Counted from the first letter of the stretch, positions 1-13,128 are shown. The stretch: DNA of 64,000 nt from Hemerocallis citrina (GCA_017893485.1 CM030363.1:174928686-174992685), one strand, 5' to 3'. Made by a program: numbers and translations. The notes: generated from the sequence alone by a model not told the origin.

Positions 1-1737
1 TTCCTTAACTTTCTAATTTATTCTTGTTAGAATTGCATACTAAATAATCTAAATAAATAGAGTATTCATGCTTAGATTATGTGTTGATTGTTGTTAGATT
101 ATGTGTTGTTAGTTAACTGTGTGAAAGTATGATATGACTAACTTAGAAATGTCTGTATGGTTGTTGTCCTAAGTTTTAGTCTCACTTCAAAAAATCATTT
201 CTTTTTATCTAGATGGAATTTGAATTTGAAATTTTTATATGTATATTACGTATATATCTAGAACATCTCCTAAAAGTTTTATAATTTTTAGATGTCGTTT
301 GGTATTTTAATAAAATCCGAACTTAGGACTGGTTGACAGTTTTTGCTAGTTTCTGAAAATTTGTATACCTTTCGGATTTTGATCATTTGAGCATCATATA
401 TGAAGTATTTTTAGGAAGGTCAAAACAAAGAATTTGGAGTAGTCTCTTTAACCTTTCTTTAGAGTCTAAGTCCATGAAGAATGGAATTTATAATGAATTT
501 TACAAGAATGGACACGTGGCAGTACTTTAACTGTAGTTGAGTCTGTATAACAATTCGACCCTACTGTAGATTTCAAAGAATTCAGGTATATAGACAAAAT
601 ATTTTGGAGAAAATTATAACTAAAAAGTTATAGTAGACTTTTATATCTTTAATTTGAGCTAAAGAACAAAAAGTTTTATGAAGCATAATATTTTCTGTGA
701 TTTTTACAAGTAGCATGAGCTGCAGTTTTTGGATTCTGAACCTACTATTTTGCAAATGAATTTAGACGAAGTAATTGAGGATGAATTTAGATGATCTTAA
801 CTACAATGTTTTAGTAGACTCATTCAAGTTTTATATGACAATAAGAAATCTATTTTCTAATAAGTATCTTAATTTATATGATTTTTGCAAAACCATTGAG
901 TTGTTGTCCAAAGATAGTTGTACATTTAAATAGTAGATTCTATGTATATATTGTTACCTTGAAAAGGAGTTGATAGAGAAATAGGCTTGGAGTATTGGTT
1001 ACTGCATGTGGCTTAAGACCTTTGAGATTGTAGGTTTGAGTCTTAGTGAGCTCGAACTTGGTTGTATTTACTATTTTGAGTATATTGGTATAAATTGATT
1101 TTTGGGGAAATATTTTGATGGTAAGTTGTACAAACATTCTTGAATTAATTTCCCCACTTAGATATAGGATTAAACACATATTTGATGATTGAATTTGAAG
1201 AATTTGAATAGAGATGATTTTAAAGAATATTAGTAGAGGATTAATATTTGATGGAAATTGGTACAAATATTTTGGATTAAATTCAAGATTTAAATGAACA
1301 ATTCTAGTACAAATTTGATAATTAGATTTGAGATATTAGAAAATAGATGATGTTGATTGAATTGAGGCGTTTGAAGTCATATTGTAACAGTTTGGAAGAT
1401 TTAGTCTAGTTATTTGTGAATGACTAGTTGGATGGAATGAATAAGAGATGAATTGAGTATATGAATGAATAAAATTTGTAATGATTATAAAAGAGGTTAT
1501 GGATGACCTAGAAAGTTTATGAATTTTGGAATGTGAGGATTCTAAAGGCTGGCGATACCCAAGGTACTGGCAAATTTGTGATTATGAAAGTTTGAGAAGT
1601 GACCAGTATGGGCTAATGTTCTCGTGTGTTTATTTAAGTTTGGTAGGGTTAGCTAGCTCTAGGTGGCAAGTATTTATGTTTGAACTAACAGACAAATACT
1701 AAGTGGAGTTATGGCTGAAAACAATGACAAACATGTC

Positions 1738-2130
1738 TGGTAAAGAACTTGCAGTTCCTAGGGGTTCGGGATTGAGGAATACGCCCGGTAAATCCACGGT
1801 ATGTGAGTTAGGGGTATGTCTGTCTCTCACGAAAAGGCCGGTAAAGAACTTGCGGTTCCTAGGAATGTTTAGGACAGACAGGGTACGCCCGGTAAATCCA
1901 CGGATGGTGGGCTAGGAGTAGGCCTAGTTCGTAGTTACAGGTGATCGACTCGCTAGGTTTGGGACCTAGAATATGCTCAGTAAATCTGCAGCTAGGGGTA
2001 GGTTGATGAGGTCGATAAAATAGCCGGTAAAGAGTTGTGGCTCCTAAGAATGTTTACGACTGAGGATACGCCCGGTAAATCTACATGTGTGGGCTAGGGG
2101 TAAGCCGGTAAAGTCATCGATTCCTAAGGG
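1738..2130 (+). repeat. Degenerate tandem array inside the LTR
   Basis: Blocks built around GCCCGGTAAATCCACGG and GCCGGTAAAGA..TTGCGGTTCCTAGGAATGTTTA recur about five times with irregular spacing. The other two gypsy LTRs of this type carry different arrays at the same relative place. Confidence 0.7.
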
Positions 2131-2485
2131 TGCGATTTGCACGTGATTGTGCATTGGAGTACGGTTATCGAGTTAGGTTGCATAACGTGGGAATTAACCA
2201 TATAATGAGGAGAACGTTAAGGTTTTGTCCTCAAACTATGTAGTATGGGATGCATTGAATCCGAACAAGTATGCATTAGTGTGCATTGTGTGCATTTGTT
2301 GTTTTCTTGAATACTTATTTTATGCCATTGTTTTATGCATTTTGATTTCTATTTCATGACTTACACTTATACACTTAGATTAGATTAACTATCTCTTATT
2401 TATTTATCTTTGTCATTATTGCCTTCATTTTGTGCATTGAGTTTGTGATTGTTAAAATTGAAGATCGCTTTGTTATTAACATTGC

Positions 2486-2505
2486 GTCAGTTGCATTCAA
2501 CTGAC
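2486..2505 (+). other. Perfect 8-bp hairpin near the LTR 3' end
   Basis: GTCAGTTG and CAACTGAC flank a 4-base loop. The related LTR at 32633-32650 has the same stem with a different loop, so the pairing rather than the whole sequence is kept. Confidence 0.7.
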
Positions 2506-2731
2506 GAGTCCGCAGTTCTCATGTTTTGCAGGAGTTTGATGTCGAGGGATGTTGCAAGGATAAAGATTTTGATAATATAAGTTGTATTTTATATGTAAAT
2601 TTTCGCTGTGTGTTGTAAATAATAACACTATAATAAAAAAGCTTTAAATTCCTTGTAATTTTTGTATGAAATTGAAGTAAAGATCCTGGTTATGCTACAA
2701 ATTACCTGTATTTGGAATTCATGGCATTACA

Positions 2732-3530
2732 CAGAAACTTCTCGATTGTGGCTATCGACTACTTACCAAGTGGATCAAAGTGAACCATTAGCCTCCATCA
2801 CCGAATAGAAGATTGAGCAATTCTTCTAGAAGAACATCGTCTATAGGTTCGGGGTACCCCGGATTCTTGTCGGTGACAACAAGATGCAATTCGCTGCCAA
2901 CAGATTCTAAACTTTTTTCTCTGATATGGGATCAAACAACGCACCTCTCCCATCTGACATCCTCAGAACAATGGCCAAGCCAAGAATGCCAACAAGCAGA
3001 TCCTTGATGGCCTTAAGAAGAGGCTAGACGAAGCGCCAAAGGGACTATGGGTTGAAGAACACCCGAGTTTACTTTGGTCATACCGAACCACAAAAAGGAT
3101 CACAACATGATAGTCCCTGTTCAACCTTACCTTAGAGTCTAAAGCTCTAATCCCCTTAGAGATTGGACTACCCTCTCTCCGTGTCCCCTCTTTCAATGAA
3201 GAAAAGAATCTGATTGATCTCCGGGGCAACCTTAGTCTCATTGAAGAAGTTCACGAGAAATTCGCCTTACGGAAAAAAACTATCAGCAAAGGGTGGAAAG
3301 GTTCTACAAGAAGAAATTTCAGCCAGCAAACTTAAAAGAAGGTGACATCGTCCTGCGAAAGCTCGAGATCTCTGAGCCTCTCAAGAAAGAAAAACTCTCA
3401 CCTAACTGGAAAGGACCCTACAAGGTCTTTAAAGTATCCAACCATGAGTTTACCGTCTTGAAGACCTGAGGGGTAAAGAGATATCAAGGACTTAGAACAT
3501 GGCGCATTTGATGAAGTTCAACTAGGGTGC
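2732..3530 (+). pseudogene. Decayed Tat-lineage gypsy integrase, C-terminal part of pol
   Basis: Translated in pieces, this reads as the catalytic core and C-terminus of a Tat-type integrase. It runs from an FSIVAIDY-like core start, through HPQNNGQA (the HPQTNGQAE motif) and ILDGLKKRLDEA.G.WVEE, a YRTT block, a PLEIGLPSLRV block, and a C-terminal end with D-IVLRKLE, LSPNWKGPYKV and a RTW-like end near 3500. The reading is broken by several stops and frameshifts, so it makes no protein. The break at 2731/2732 falls inside the integrase core, so the LTR on the left is inserted in this element. The non-chromovirus Tat assignment rests on family knowledge of these motifs. Confidence 0.8.
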
Positions 3531-3682
3531 TTAACGCCCTTTGTTATATTTGTAATAAGACCAATCTTTATAATGGTCAGTGCATGTAATAAAGGCTAGC
3601 CACTAAGGTAGATACTTAGATTTAGTTTTCTATAAAAAACATAGTATTTCTTTCATAAATTCTTGTACGACTCACCAAATAT

Positions 3683-3910
3683 AAACAATGAGTTTGGTTT
3701 TCAGCTCCTCACATGATCTACACCTTAACTCAAAACAATGAGTTCGGAGCTCAGCTCCTCTCTCGAGCTATACCACCAACTCATTAACTCAAAACAATGA
3801 GTTCGGTGAGCACCTTCTCGGCAGAGCTACACCAACAACTCATTAACTGAAAAACAATATGCTCGAAACTCAGTTCGTAGCCCAAGCTACCCTCACAACA
3901 TGCTAACTCA
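3683..3910 (+). repeat. Imperfect tandem repeat, about 50-60 bp unit, four copies
   Basis: Each unit contains CAATGAGTTYGG, then CTCAGCTCC, then a GAGCTA..CC run and AACTCATTAACT. Copies start near 3686, 3736, 3795 and 3855; the last is the most diverged. Confidence 0.7.
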
Positions 3911-4395
3911 GCTTAGCAAACCAAAATGCACAGAAAGTGAGAAACAAGAAAAAAATGCACATATCAACATTCTAGTACAAGTTACAAATACATGTAAGAT
4001 TGTTATTCCACATCAAAGTTTTTGTACAAGTCCGAGTGCTAAGTACAGCTGATCAGTTCACAAACTTCTCTACGCGAGTCACCTATGACCGCGGGGAAGA
4101 GGGATGTTTCGGTTAAGTGATATGGTGCGCCTACGATGCTTCCTCGCCCCAGAAGTCACCCCTCAGCCACCCGAGTTGCCTGAGAAAGGCTCCAACCCTG
4201 CAGATTGATTCTCGATCTGGTGATTGAGGGTGGGGAACTTCCCATTGGTATAAAACCATGCTAGATGACCCAGCTACTCCACTTTAGGCATCCCGTCACT
4301 CATTGACACCGCTCGAGCCCCCGAGGTCAGCTCATGAAAATTCATACCTAGATTATCGTCGATGCATAGGTGAGAAGTGCATTGCGTTTGCAGTC

Positions 4396-5780
4396 TTACA
4401 AGCTACATCTCCAAACATTAAATCCATAAGTCCTTCTTAATAAGCACATCCTTAAGGCGAGCATCCCCGACCTGGGTTTCCCCCAATCTGCGTGAAAACG
4501 GGCCAAACAGCCAGGGTGACTCTCCCTCGGATGAGCGATCTCCAAGTCCCTCTCCAAAAGCATCATCTTCATGCTTTGGTTTTCGATCCATCCTTCGTCA
4601 AATAGACCTTGAAGTCGTGCAATCTCAGCATCCCAGGGATCCCATCTGGTGTATACGTCCATCTATTAAAAAAATGTGGAATTGGTGCAATTACTACAAC
4701 ACTAACAAACTAAAAATACTTAGATTCAACGTTGAGCAAACTCAAGAGATCCAACCAAACACATCAAAATTTTATGCTCATGAAAAAAGAGTTGGAAACT
4801 AAAGATTTTCATTGAAATGGAAAGAAGATACAAAAGTGGTGGCCAGTCTGCTATTTGAAAAGGTACAAAATTAAAGAAAAAGAAAAGGAAGATGGAGGGG
4901 AAATGTCAAGGGTCCACCTGGGTAATCGGAGCCAAATGAGCGAAAGTCTAGGCCATTTTTTCCCCTTTTCCCTCACGTCCTCCTCCAGGGCTTCCTCATG
5001 TCCACCCTCAGGCTCCTTCGGGGCCTCCTCCTCATCCTCATCCTTGCTCTCTTCCTTGTCTTCTTCTTCAGACTCCTCCAGGGCTGGCTTTTCCTCGGAC
5101 ATGAGGTTAACCCTTTCCGTTGAAGCCAAGGACACACTTGACCACATCCTCTATGGCCTTGGCGTATGACCTCTCCATCACACTCTGGAGATGAGCCTTC
5201 ACATCGGCCTCCACCATGGCTACTGGGCCTTCCTTTCCTTTGCTGCCTCCTGGTGCTCCTTCGTTCTCTCGACCTCAAGACGAGTGACCTTTTTAAGAAG
5301 ATCCACCTTCCGACTCTTCATCGCTTCTAGCTCCTTGGAGGTCTTCTTCCTTTCCTTCATGGCTTAAGTGGCCTTTTCCCTCCAAGCCTTCTCCTCGGAC
5401 TTGATCTGCTCGATCATGTTACCTATATGGAAAGTAATATGCAATGAGGAAAACTTCATGACTTAGAAATATAGGAAAGAATACAAAAACCACGCTATAA
5501 GGGGAAGAACATACTGATACGCAAGCTCGGGTGATCTTAAGGAGGGAGGCATTACTATCTCAAAGTCTTCTGGTCTCATGGAAGGGGTGGAGGGGAGGGG
5601 GGGTTCCTGGCCTCCTCGAGGCAGTTCAACAAGGATAACGTCGCACTGCTTCATACCCCAGTTCGACACATAGACTTTCTTCTCCTCCTTGGTGAAGATT
5701 GCATCGGTGTCGGTGATTAATGGAGCACACACGCCGACAAGGAATGCACGCAAAGAAGAGCCTTCCAAAGCTGGACACAT
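4396..5780 (-). pseudogene. Tat antisense ORF relic, C-terminal portion
   Basis: On the minus strand several open pieces run in series: 5780-5463 (VYVSNWGMKQCDV... then a proline-rich LPSTPSM stretch), about 5280-4851 (a very acidic Glu/Asp-rich segment) and 4662-4396 (ARLQGLFDEGWIENQSMKM). They look like the middle and end of one long, broken, highly charged protein whose upstream part is at 16686-17900, beyond the inserted Tekay-like element. Proteins of this kind are the antisense ORFs of Tat-lineage retrotransposons. Their function is unknown. No single intact frame remains. Confidence 0.55.
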
Positions 5781-6235
5781 CAGCGCTCTCGCTGATACCT
5801 TGTAACCCCTGTTTTACGTTTTTTTGTATTTTTAAGTGTATTTTTCATTTGGTGTATTTTTCTCTCTTTGTATTCCTCTTATATTTTTTTTGAACCGTAT
5901 ATTGGAGTTATTTTCAATATATATTCATTTATTTCATTTTGAGCTCCTTGTGTTGGTTTTTGTTCGTCTTTTGTTTCGTTCTTCGTCTATTATTGCTTTT
6001 CTTTCCTTGCTTCTTGTCATCTTTATCTTGTGCTCTTGGGTACTTATGGTGGTGTTGGTTGCTCAACCTATTCCCAACCCTATTGTTTGATCCCTAATAG
6101 ATTTACCAAAGCTAAATTAAACTCAATCCTATTTGAGATCCTATTCAATCAATCCATATCAATACACATTAAACCATCCTATTACTACTCCTAAAATACC
6201 CAATTACCCAATAACCCAACTCCTTAACCCTAATC

Positions 6236-6300
6236 CTATACATATAAACCCCTCACACAAACCCTAACCCTAACACCTAAACTCCCTCCCTCTCTCTCTC
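6236..6300 (+). promoter_or_regulatory. Probable LTR promoter: TATA box plus telo-box
   Basis: A TATACATATAAA stretch (TATATATATAAA in the 3' LTR near 13563) is followed about 15-20 bases on by AAACCCTAACCCTAA and then a CT-rich run. AAACCCTAA is the plant telo-box known from promoters of ribosomal-protein and other growth genes. TATA, telo-box and pyrimidine run are in the same order in both LTRs. Start-site use is inferred. Confidence 0.5.
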
Positions 6301-8149
6301 CCTTGGCGGCTGCACACCCGAGACCCCAACCCAGCCGACACCCCAGACCTGCCCCCCCTTACCCGGCTGCACCTCCCTCCAGCTGCTCCTTGGGCGAGCC
6401 CACCTCCGACCATACTCCCGATCTCCATCCCCCTTGCCAATCAACACTCCCAAGCCTCAAGCACCGCAAGTTCACATCTTTCTTGTTGTGAGTTTTCTCT
6501 TCTCTTGCTTTGAGAAGCGTGCCGTGTGTTCGTGCTATTGTTCGTGAGTTCGTTGCTCTTGGATTTGGATTCTCTTGTTCGTGGATTTTTGCTTGTTGCT
6601 TAGGAATCCTTTCCCGTTATTCTTGGAGTTGTTTCATCTCCGATTTAAGGCAAGTAACTTGTACTCCAATTCCTTTATTTGATATAAGTCAAAAATACCA
6701 CCTATAGTGTAGTTGGGTATAGAGACGACTCTTGTTGTGTTATTCTTGATGGGTTTTGTCTCTATTGTGAAAACTTAACCATAGTTACCTCACGACATAA
6801 TATTGACATGAATTAACTTAGGTTTTACCCGTTCTTAATTTGATCATGTAAGTGAGACTTCTTATGAAAATTTGGGTATTTGTGGACAACCATGTGATGG
6901 ACTTGTTTTAGATATGTTAATTACCCTAATCCTTGATGTTTGGATACATGGTAGACTCGATTTCATGTTTGGTTATGCTTTGAACAAGTTTTGTATGATA
7001 TATGTTGAGTTGTTGTTAAAGAAAAAAATCTGAATTTTGTCGCTGATCTGTTTTGTTTGCTGTTTTGGACTGTCTTAAAGTCGGTATCTTGGTTCCAGTA
7101 TAAAACATGAGTTTTATAGAATTTTGTCTATTTTCAAACCCCTCTGATCTTGCTCGATTTCATTTTCGTATGAGTGACTTATGACTGTTTTTACTACAGA
7201 GGTGTAGATAAATTCCAGATTTCGTTCTTGATGATTTTGATGACTTAATTATTTTGATACTTGTGCTACACATATTATTTTGATCTGAAACTTTGGTCAG
7301 TTTTTCTATACTTATCTAGGGATTACCCAAAAATTTGGTAGATTTTATTGAAGAGTTTTATGTGCCGTTTCATGCTCGCTTATGAAAACTACAATTGCTG
7401 TATTTTACTTGCTGTTCTGTAAAGAATCTTATTTTCACCCTGATTCCTTTTATTGTATGAAAAATATTCGTGAGATATGAAAGTTAATATATTTTGTCTA
7501 TTTTCATCTCCCTTTGGAGGATTGGGATTTTGTTTCACGGTTTGCGAGATATTTCAGTTTTCGTACAGTAGTGTTGGGAATTCCAGATTTGCCAAGCTAC
7601 CATTTTGTGATGTTTTCTTATTTTTGATGACTAAACTAATTTTACTAGAATATTATGAAAATTTATATTTTGACTCTAGACATATAGAGGAATACCCCGG
7701 ATTTTTTCTGAATTTATTTGAGAGGTTTTGATGCAGTTTTCCTGACTGAGAATTTGTTTTCCTGATTTCTGACTGAACATGTTTTCTATTTTCAAACCTG
7801 TTTTGAGTTATGATGTTGTGAGTTACTATATGACTTATTTATATTCTATGGATTCGTGTGGAAGTCTACTTTCCAGATCCTTTGACGGATCTAGATTTGG
7901 ATGTTTGTAGTAGCGGGAATCACTATTTTTGTACAACACTATCTTGCTGTCCTGAATTAGAAAACTAGTTGTTTTACCCTGTTATTTGTTATCTTGTACC
8001 TGTACTTGTTTAACTTGCACCCTGAACCTGATACATGTTTATGCCCTGTTATCCTTGATTTGTTTTGCGACACATATATGAATGCCTGATTATAATAATA
8101 AATGACCAAGCCGGGGTTAAGGGAAAGATCTAGTAGTGGAAAATATAGA

Positions 8150-8720
8150 AACATGTACTGAGAAGAGGACCTGTGTCCTGCCTGCCAGTTTCGTGTACAT
8201 GAATACATGATTCACGATCCTGTTACTTGTACCTGACTGCATGCTTCCCTGAAGGAAGATGTACTCGGAAGAGAACCACTAGGTTCTACCTGTTTCCTGT
8301 ACTTGACTGCATGTTTCCTTATAGGAAGATGTACTCAGAAGATAACCACTAGGTTATGCCTGTTTTCTGTACCTGACTGCATACTTCCCTATAGGAAGGT
8401 GTACTCGGAAGAGAACCACTAGGTTCTACCTGTTCCTGTTATACCTGTTTTCTGTACCTGAGTACACTGCCCTATGGACTCCACTATGAAATCTAAAGCA
8501 AAACTGTTTGTTGTAGCAACCATGTAGTAAAAGCTGGGATGCATGAAGTGCTACCTAGATAGTAATATAACAAGACTTGACATAACCTGATACCTATTAC
8601 ATGATTACCTGTATACCTGTTACCTGATACCTATTACATGATTACCTGTTGACCTGTACACCTGTTACCTGATATCTGTTACATATTTACCTGTTTACCC
8701 GTTACTTGACACTTGATAGA
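8150..8720 (+). repeat. Tandem repeats in 5' LTR
   Basis: Three units of about 75 bp (8228-8440) each carry CTGACTGCAT, TTCCCT.AAGGAAG.TGTACTC and AACCACTAGGTT. These are followed at 8571-8720 by short ATTACCTGT..ACCTGTTACCTGATA units. The same array is at 15560-16090 in the 3' LTR. Confidence 0.75.
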
Positions 8721-9334
8721 TGTTACCTATACTTGTTAGTATACCATGCTACTTGTTTCTATTTTCCTGATTCATGATTAGACATTATATTTCTGTTGAC
8801 ACTTATACCATACTAGGCCTGTTACCTAGAATTTCCTATTCCCTGTACTTGTATCCTACATTATAAGTGACCCGTAACTTACAATTGACGGGTACTTGTT
8901 TTTTTTTCCTTCTCCTGCAAATTTACTAATTGCAGATCAGGATGGTCGACTGCCAGATGGTATTGGCGAGATGATGTATTAGTACTGAATTTTCTGCTTT
9001 GTTATTATTATTACTTGTTGCTTGAACTTGAATAAAATGTACTTGGAGACTTGGATAATTATTTTGTATTTGGGCGATGTGACCCAAGATATTTGACTTG
9101 TTCAGAATTTGATTATTAAGATTATTGTATTTGGTTTCAAGTAATTTATGTTGGTATCTTGTTTCAATTATGCATGTCTAGTTGTATCTTTTGCTTCTGA
9201 CTCTGATTATTCCTGCGGTATGTTGTAAAGATTCTTGAACAGCTTATGGATGATGAAAATCATTTGCTAGGCTTTTGTTACGTATCCGTATTCCGTATTC
9301 TTTTTGGGAAGCAGGGAGTGACAGGGTTTTTAAT

Positions 9335-9346
9335 TGGTATCAGAGC
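9335..9346 (+). other. Primer binding site, initiator tRNA-Met type
   Basis: TGGTATCAGAGC, the usual plant tRNA-iMet complement, begins 12 bases after the 5' LTR ends. Confidence 0.9.
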
Positions 9347-9809
9347 CCAGGTTTGGCTAATGTATTAGTTTCACTAATATATTAGACAAGCATGGCTCGA
9401 TCTGGGATCGGCTCAACATTTCACCAACCATGCATACATGAATGAATCATAATCAATATTGATCTAGATACTAGTCTTATTCCACTCATTTTGATCCCTT
9501 TTTATTCAATTCCTCGATTCCTGATTTCTTCCGTCTCTTTTAGTCGTCCTCATTTCTTGATTCCTTATTGGGTATAGTTTTGTTCTTTCTGTACCCATAT
9601 TCCTTTGATTCATTCATTCTTCTTACATTATTCTTTCATATTATCTTTTTGCATTGTATTTTCCTCATCCTTGATCATCAAATTTTTTTTCTCTTGCTTT
9701 TGATTCTATCTTAGGTGCCATCCTTGTTTGCTCTTTTCTTGCCCATGTTCTTTTTTATTCTGGGGCAACCCATTCTTTTGTCTCCTCTCGATTTGTCGCT
9801 CGCCATCAG
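9347..9809 (+). other. Internal leader, gag missing
   Basis: T- and C-rich sequence with no reading frame resembling a capsid or zinc knuckle. The next code, at 9810, is already the end of protease, so a deletion of gag and most of protease is inferred. Confidence 0.7.
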
Positions 9810-12800
9810 TTGGAGTGCAGCAACATGTCACAGGCTTGGAACATTGTGATAGGTGGTGGAGTTATCATATGTTCCCGTGAGTGCAGGCAATGTCCCGTTG
9901 TTATTGGGGACGCAGATTTGAAAGCCAACCTGATTATAATTGGGAATTCAGGATTCGACGTCATTCTCGGTATGGATTGGTTGGGTGAAGCCCATGCCAT
10001 TATTGATTGCCGTGCCAAGAAAGTTGTCTTCAGAATTCCAGATCGAGCAGAATTTAAGTTCCAAGTCGGGGAGTCTTTCCTTGGTCGAGCAAAGTCTGCA
10101 GTTGAACAGGTAGATTGTGAGATAGAATTGCACTCAGGCTTTGAGGCTGCGCCTCTAGTAGTTCGGGATTTTTTGGATATTTTTCCAGGTGAGTTGCCTG
10201 GCTTACCCCCTGATAGGAAAGTGGAATTTGGTATTAATGTTCATCCTGGAACAGCGCCGTTATCGAAGAGTCCCTATAGGATGGCACCGGTTGAGCTAGC
10301 AGAGCTTAAGGTACAGATTCAGCAGTTGCTTGATTTGTGTTTCATCAGACCTAGTGTTTCGACTTGGGGTGCTCCGGTCCTTTTTATTGACAAGAAGGAT
10401 GGTAGTCGTCGACTGTGCATGGATTCTCGGGAATCGAACAGAGTTACTGTGAAGAACCAGTATCTGTTGCCCAGGATCGATGATTTGTTTGATCAGTTGT
10501 GTGGGGCTGCTGTTTTCTCAAAGTTGGATCTTCATTCTGGGTATCACCAAGTTAAGGTGAAGGCTACAGATATACAGAAGACTGCTTTCAGGACTAGATA
10601 CGAGCACTATGAGTATCTTGTGATGCCGTTCGGGGTCACGAATGCGCCGGCTATATTCATGAGTCTTATGAACCGGGTTTTCTCTCGATACTTGGATAGA
10701 TTTGTGGTGCTCTTCATTGATGATATTTTGGTATATTCTCGAAATCGGGAAGATCATACTGAGCATCTTAGAGTGGTTCTGCAGACTTTGAGAGAGAATC
10801 AGCTCTACGGAAAACTCAGCAAGTGCGAGTTTTGGCTCGAAAGGGTTTCTTTCTTAGGCACATTATTTCTGGCGATGGTGTTTCTGTGGATCCAGCCAAG
10901 ATTGAGGCTGTGAAGGATTGGCCTATTCCCAAGTTAGTTTTAGAGGTCAGAAATTTTCTTGGTTTGGCTGGTTATTATCGGAGGTTTGTTCAGGACTTTT
11001 TGAAGATTGCAGGACCGTTGACTAAATTGACTGGGAATGATTAGAAGTACTGTTGGTCTGATGAGTGCAATGAGGCTTTTGTTGAGTTGAAGAATAGATT
11101 GACGTCAGCGCCTGTGTTGACTATTCCAGATGGTTCAGGCGGATTTGTAATTCACTGTGATGCTTCTGGTAAGGGTCTTGGAGCAGTTCTTATGCAGAAG
11201 GGCCGAGTCGTTGCGTATGCATCAAGGCAGTTGAGGCCGCATGAGAAGAACTATCCTACTCATGACTTGGAGTTAGCAGCAGTGATTCATGCTTTGAAGC
11301 TGTGGAGACATTATTTACTTGGAGACCGAGTGGAGATCTTTACAAACCAAAAAAGTCTCAAGTACGTCATCACCCAGAAGGAGTTAAACATGAGGCAAAG
11401 ACGCTGGTTGGAACTTATGGCCGATTATGAAATCAGTTTGCAATACCATCCTGGTAAAGTAAACTTGGTGCCTGATGCTTTGAGGAGGAGACTGGCTGTT
11501 ATGTTTCTTACTCATCAGAGTGGTCTCATTGAGCAGATGAGGAGGTTGGAGCTGGATGTTGTGTTGCCGAGTTATGGTCGGAGTTGTTTGGCGCTCCAGC
11601 TGCAGTCGTCTCTTGTTGATCAGATTAAAGAGGCACAGGCTGGTGATGCACAGTTGCAGGGTTTTCGAGCTGAGGTTGAGTCTGGGTTCAGGACGGACAT
11701 GGTTATTCATGCAGATGGTTCGCTTCGTTTTGGTTCCCGATTGTGTGTCCCTAAGCGTAAAGTTCGTCAAAGGTTGCTTGAAGAAGCTCATCAGTCTTCG
11801 TATTCTATCCATCCTGGCGGTACTAAGATGTATCGAGATTTGAAGCTTCATTTCTGGTGGCATGGTTTGAAAAGGGTTGTAGCTCGGTTTGTTTCTTAGT
11901 GTTTGGTCTGCCAGCAGGTTAAGGCAGAGCATCAGAGGACCGCTGGACTTCTTCAATTGCTTTTTATTCCAGAATGGAAGTGGGAACATATCGCTATGGA
12001 TTTTGTGACCGCTTTGCCGAGGAGTCCTAAGGGTCATAATGCTATTTGGGTGATTATCGACCGTTTGACGAAGAGTGCTCACTTCATTCCTTTTCGTGTC
12101 GGTCAGTCTACTGAGAGCCTAGCTGAGAGGTATATGCAAGAGATTGTCAGACTTCATGGGGTTCCAGTCAGTATTGTATCCGACAAGGATACGAGATTCA
12201 GATCTCAGTTCTGGGAGAGTCTTCAAAACAGTTTGGGGAGTAGATTAAAGTACAGTACAGCTTTTCATCCCCAGACTGATGGACAGTCAGAGCGGACTAT
12301 TCAGATTCTTGAGGACATGTTGAGGTCTTGTATGCTTCAGTTTGGTAGATCTTGGGAGGACCATTTGCATCTCATAGAGTTCACGTACAATAACAGCTTT
12401 CAAGCCAGTATTAAAGGTGCTCCATTCGAGGCACTTTATGGGCGGAAGTGCAAATCGCCAATGTGCTGGGATGACATTGGTGAGAGGAAGTTGTTGGGTC
12501 CAGATTTGATCACCAAGATAGTGGATGTTGTGGTTTAGATCAGGAAGCATTTGCAGGCAGCTCAGGATAGGCAGAAGCGATGGGCTGATGTCCATTGGAG
12601 AGCTTTGGAGTTTGGTGTTGGTGACCATGTTTTCCTTAAGGTATCTTCGTGGTGCGGTGTCATTCGGTTCGGTGGTGGGGGTAAACTTAGCCCTAGGTTT
12701 ATTGGACCGTTTGAGATTTTGGAGCGAGTAGGCAAGGTGGCCTATCGTCTCGCATTGCCGCCAGCTTTATCAGGAGTGCACGATGTTTTCCATGTCTCAC

Positions 12801-13040
12801 AACTTAGGAGATATATCCGAGATGAGAGCCACGTGATCGACTATTCTGAGTTGACCGTTCGGCCGGATTTGACTTGTGAGATTTCACCAGTTGCTATTGT
12901 GGATCGGCGGGAGAAAGTGATTAAGAACAAGGTCATCAAGTTGGTTCGTGTTGCTTGGAATCCTCACTCGCCTGGTGAATCGACTTGAGAGCTGGATGGG
13001 CAGATTCAACAGAAATTTCCTCATTTGTTTGGGCTGTTTA
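9810..13040 (+). pseudogene. Chromovirus pol relic: protease end, RT, RNase H, integrase, chromodomain
   Basis: Domains in order: the C-terminal part of an aspartic protease ([10 protein letters not shown] near 9955-9985; the DTGA active site is absent); reverse transcriptase with [37 protein letters not shown] and the catalytic FIDDILVYS near 10715; RNase H with [11 protein letters not shown] and DLELAA; integrase with an HPG zinc-binding region, CLVCQQVK, MDFVTALP, VSDKDTRF, HPQTDGQSERT; a GPF-type tail ([18 protein letters not shown]) and a chromodomain-like end finishing in FPHLF. Lesions: a frameshift near 10850, TAG near 11041, TAG near 11898, TAG near 12536 and TGA near 12985. Two of the stops sit where tryptophan is expected. 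No protein can be made in one piece. Confidence 0.93.
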
Positions 13041-13128
13041 GTTTTGTTCTTTGGTTATTTTGGAGTTACCCTATGTGTCTTCTTTTTGAATTTCGAGGAC
13101 GAAATTATTCTTGTTAAGTGAGTAGGAT

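Larger units (their letters stand above)
1..2731 (+). mobile_element. Ty3/gypsy LTR, truncated by the left window edge
   Basis: This is the 3' part of a long gypsy LTR. It ends in ATTACA at 2731, where the sequence changes abruptly to Tat integrase code. Its last 1.2 kb resembles the last 1.1 kb of the LTR ending at 32892. Shared parts are the GCTAGCTCTAGGT stretch (1650-1663), a degenerate tandem array, the GGGATGCAT...CAAGTATGCATTAG motif (2247-2279), a hairpin (2486-2505) and the closing AAATTCCTT...TTTGGAATTC block. Nothing here encodes a protein. The target duplication cannot be tested because the left end is outside the window, so solo LTR and 3' LTR are both possible. Confidence 0.75.
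3531..5800. mobile_element. Tat element, region between pol and 3' LTR (first part)
   Basis: Sequence downstream of the integrase end. It holds a short tandem array (3683-3910), then an antisense coding relic. Tat elements are known for long regions here with tandem repeats and an extra antisense ORF, and both are seen. It is interrupted at 5801 by the Tekay-like element and resumes at 16681 after the duplicated TACCT. Confidence 0.7.
5801..9322 (+). repeat. 5' LTR of the Tekay-like element
   Basis: 3522 bp. It aligns end to end with 13129-16680 with a few substitutions per hundred bases by eye and small indels, the largest a longer CT run in the 3' copy. It contains the promoter-like TATA region near 6240, a tandem array of about 75 bp at 8228-8470 and ACCTG-rich repeats to 8720. 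Confidence 0.92.

Noticed and set aside
2494..2520. Possible hammerhead ribozyme (CTGACGAG core)
   Set aside because: The bases belong to a simple hairpin, there is no partnering GAAA strand, and the related LTR at 32644 lacks the GAG.
4855..5169. Serine-rich plus-strand frame
   Set aside because: Shadow of the Glu/Asp-rich antisense Tat relic.
5836..6090. Hydrophobic plus-strand frame, also at 13144-13392
   Set aside because: T-rich LTR sequence giving Phe/Leu-rich translation in both LTR copies; lies upstream of the likely promoter.
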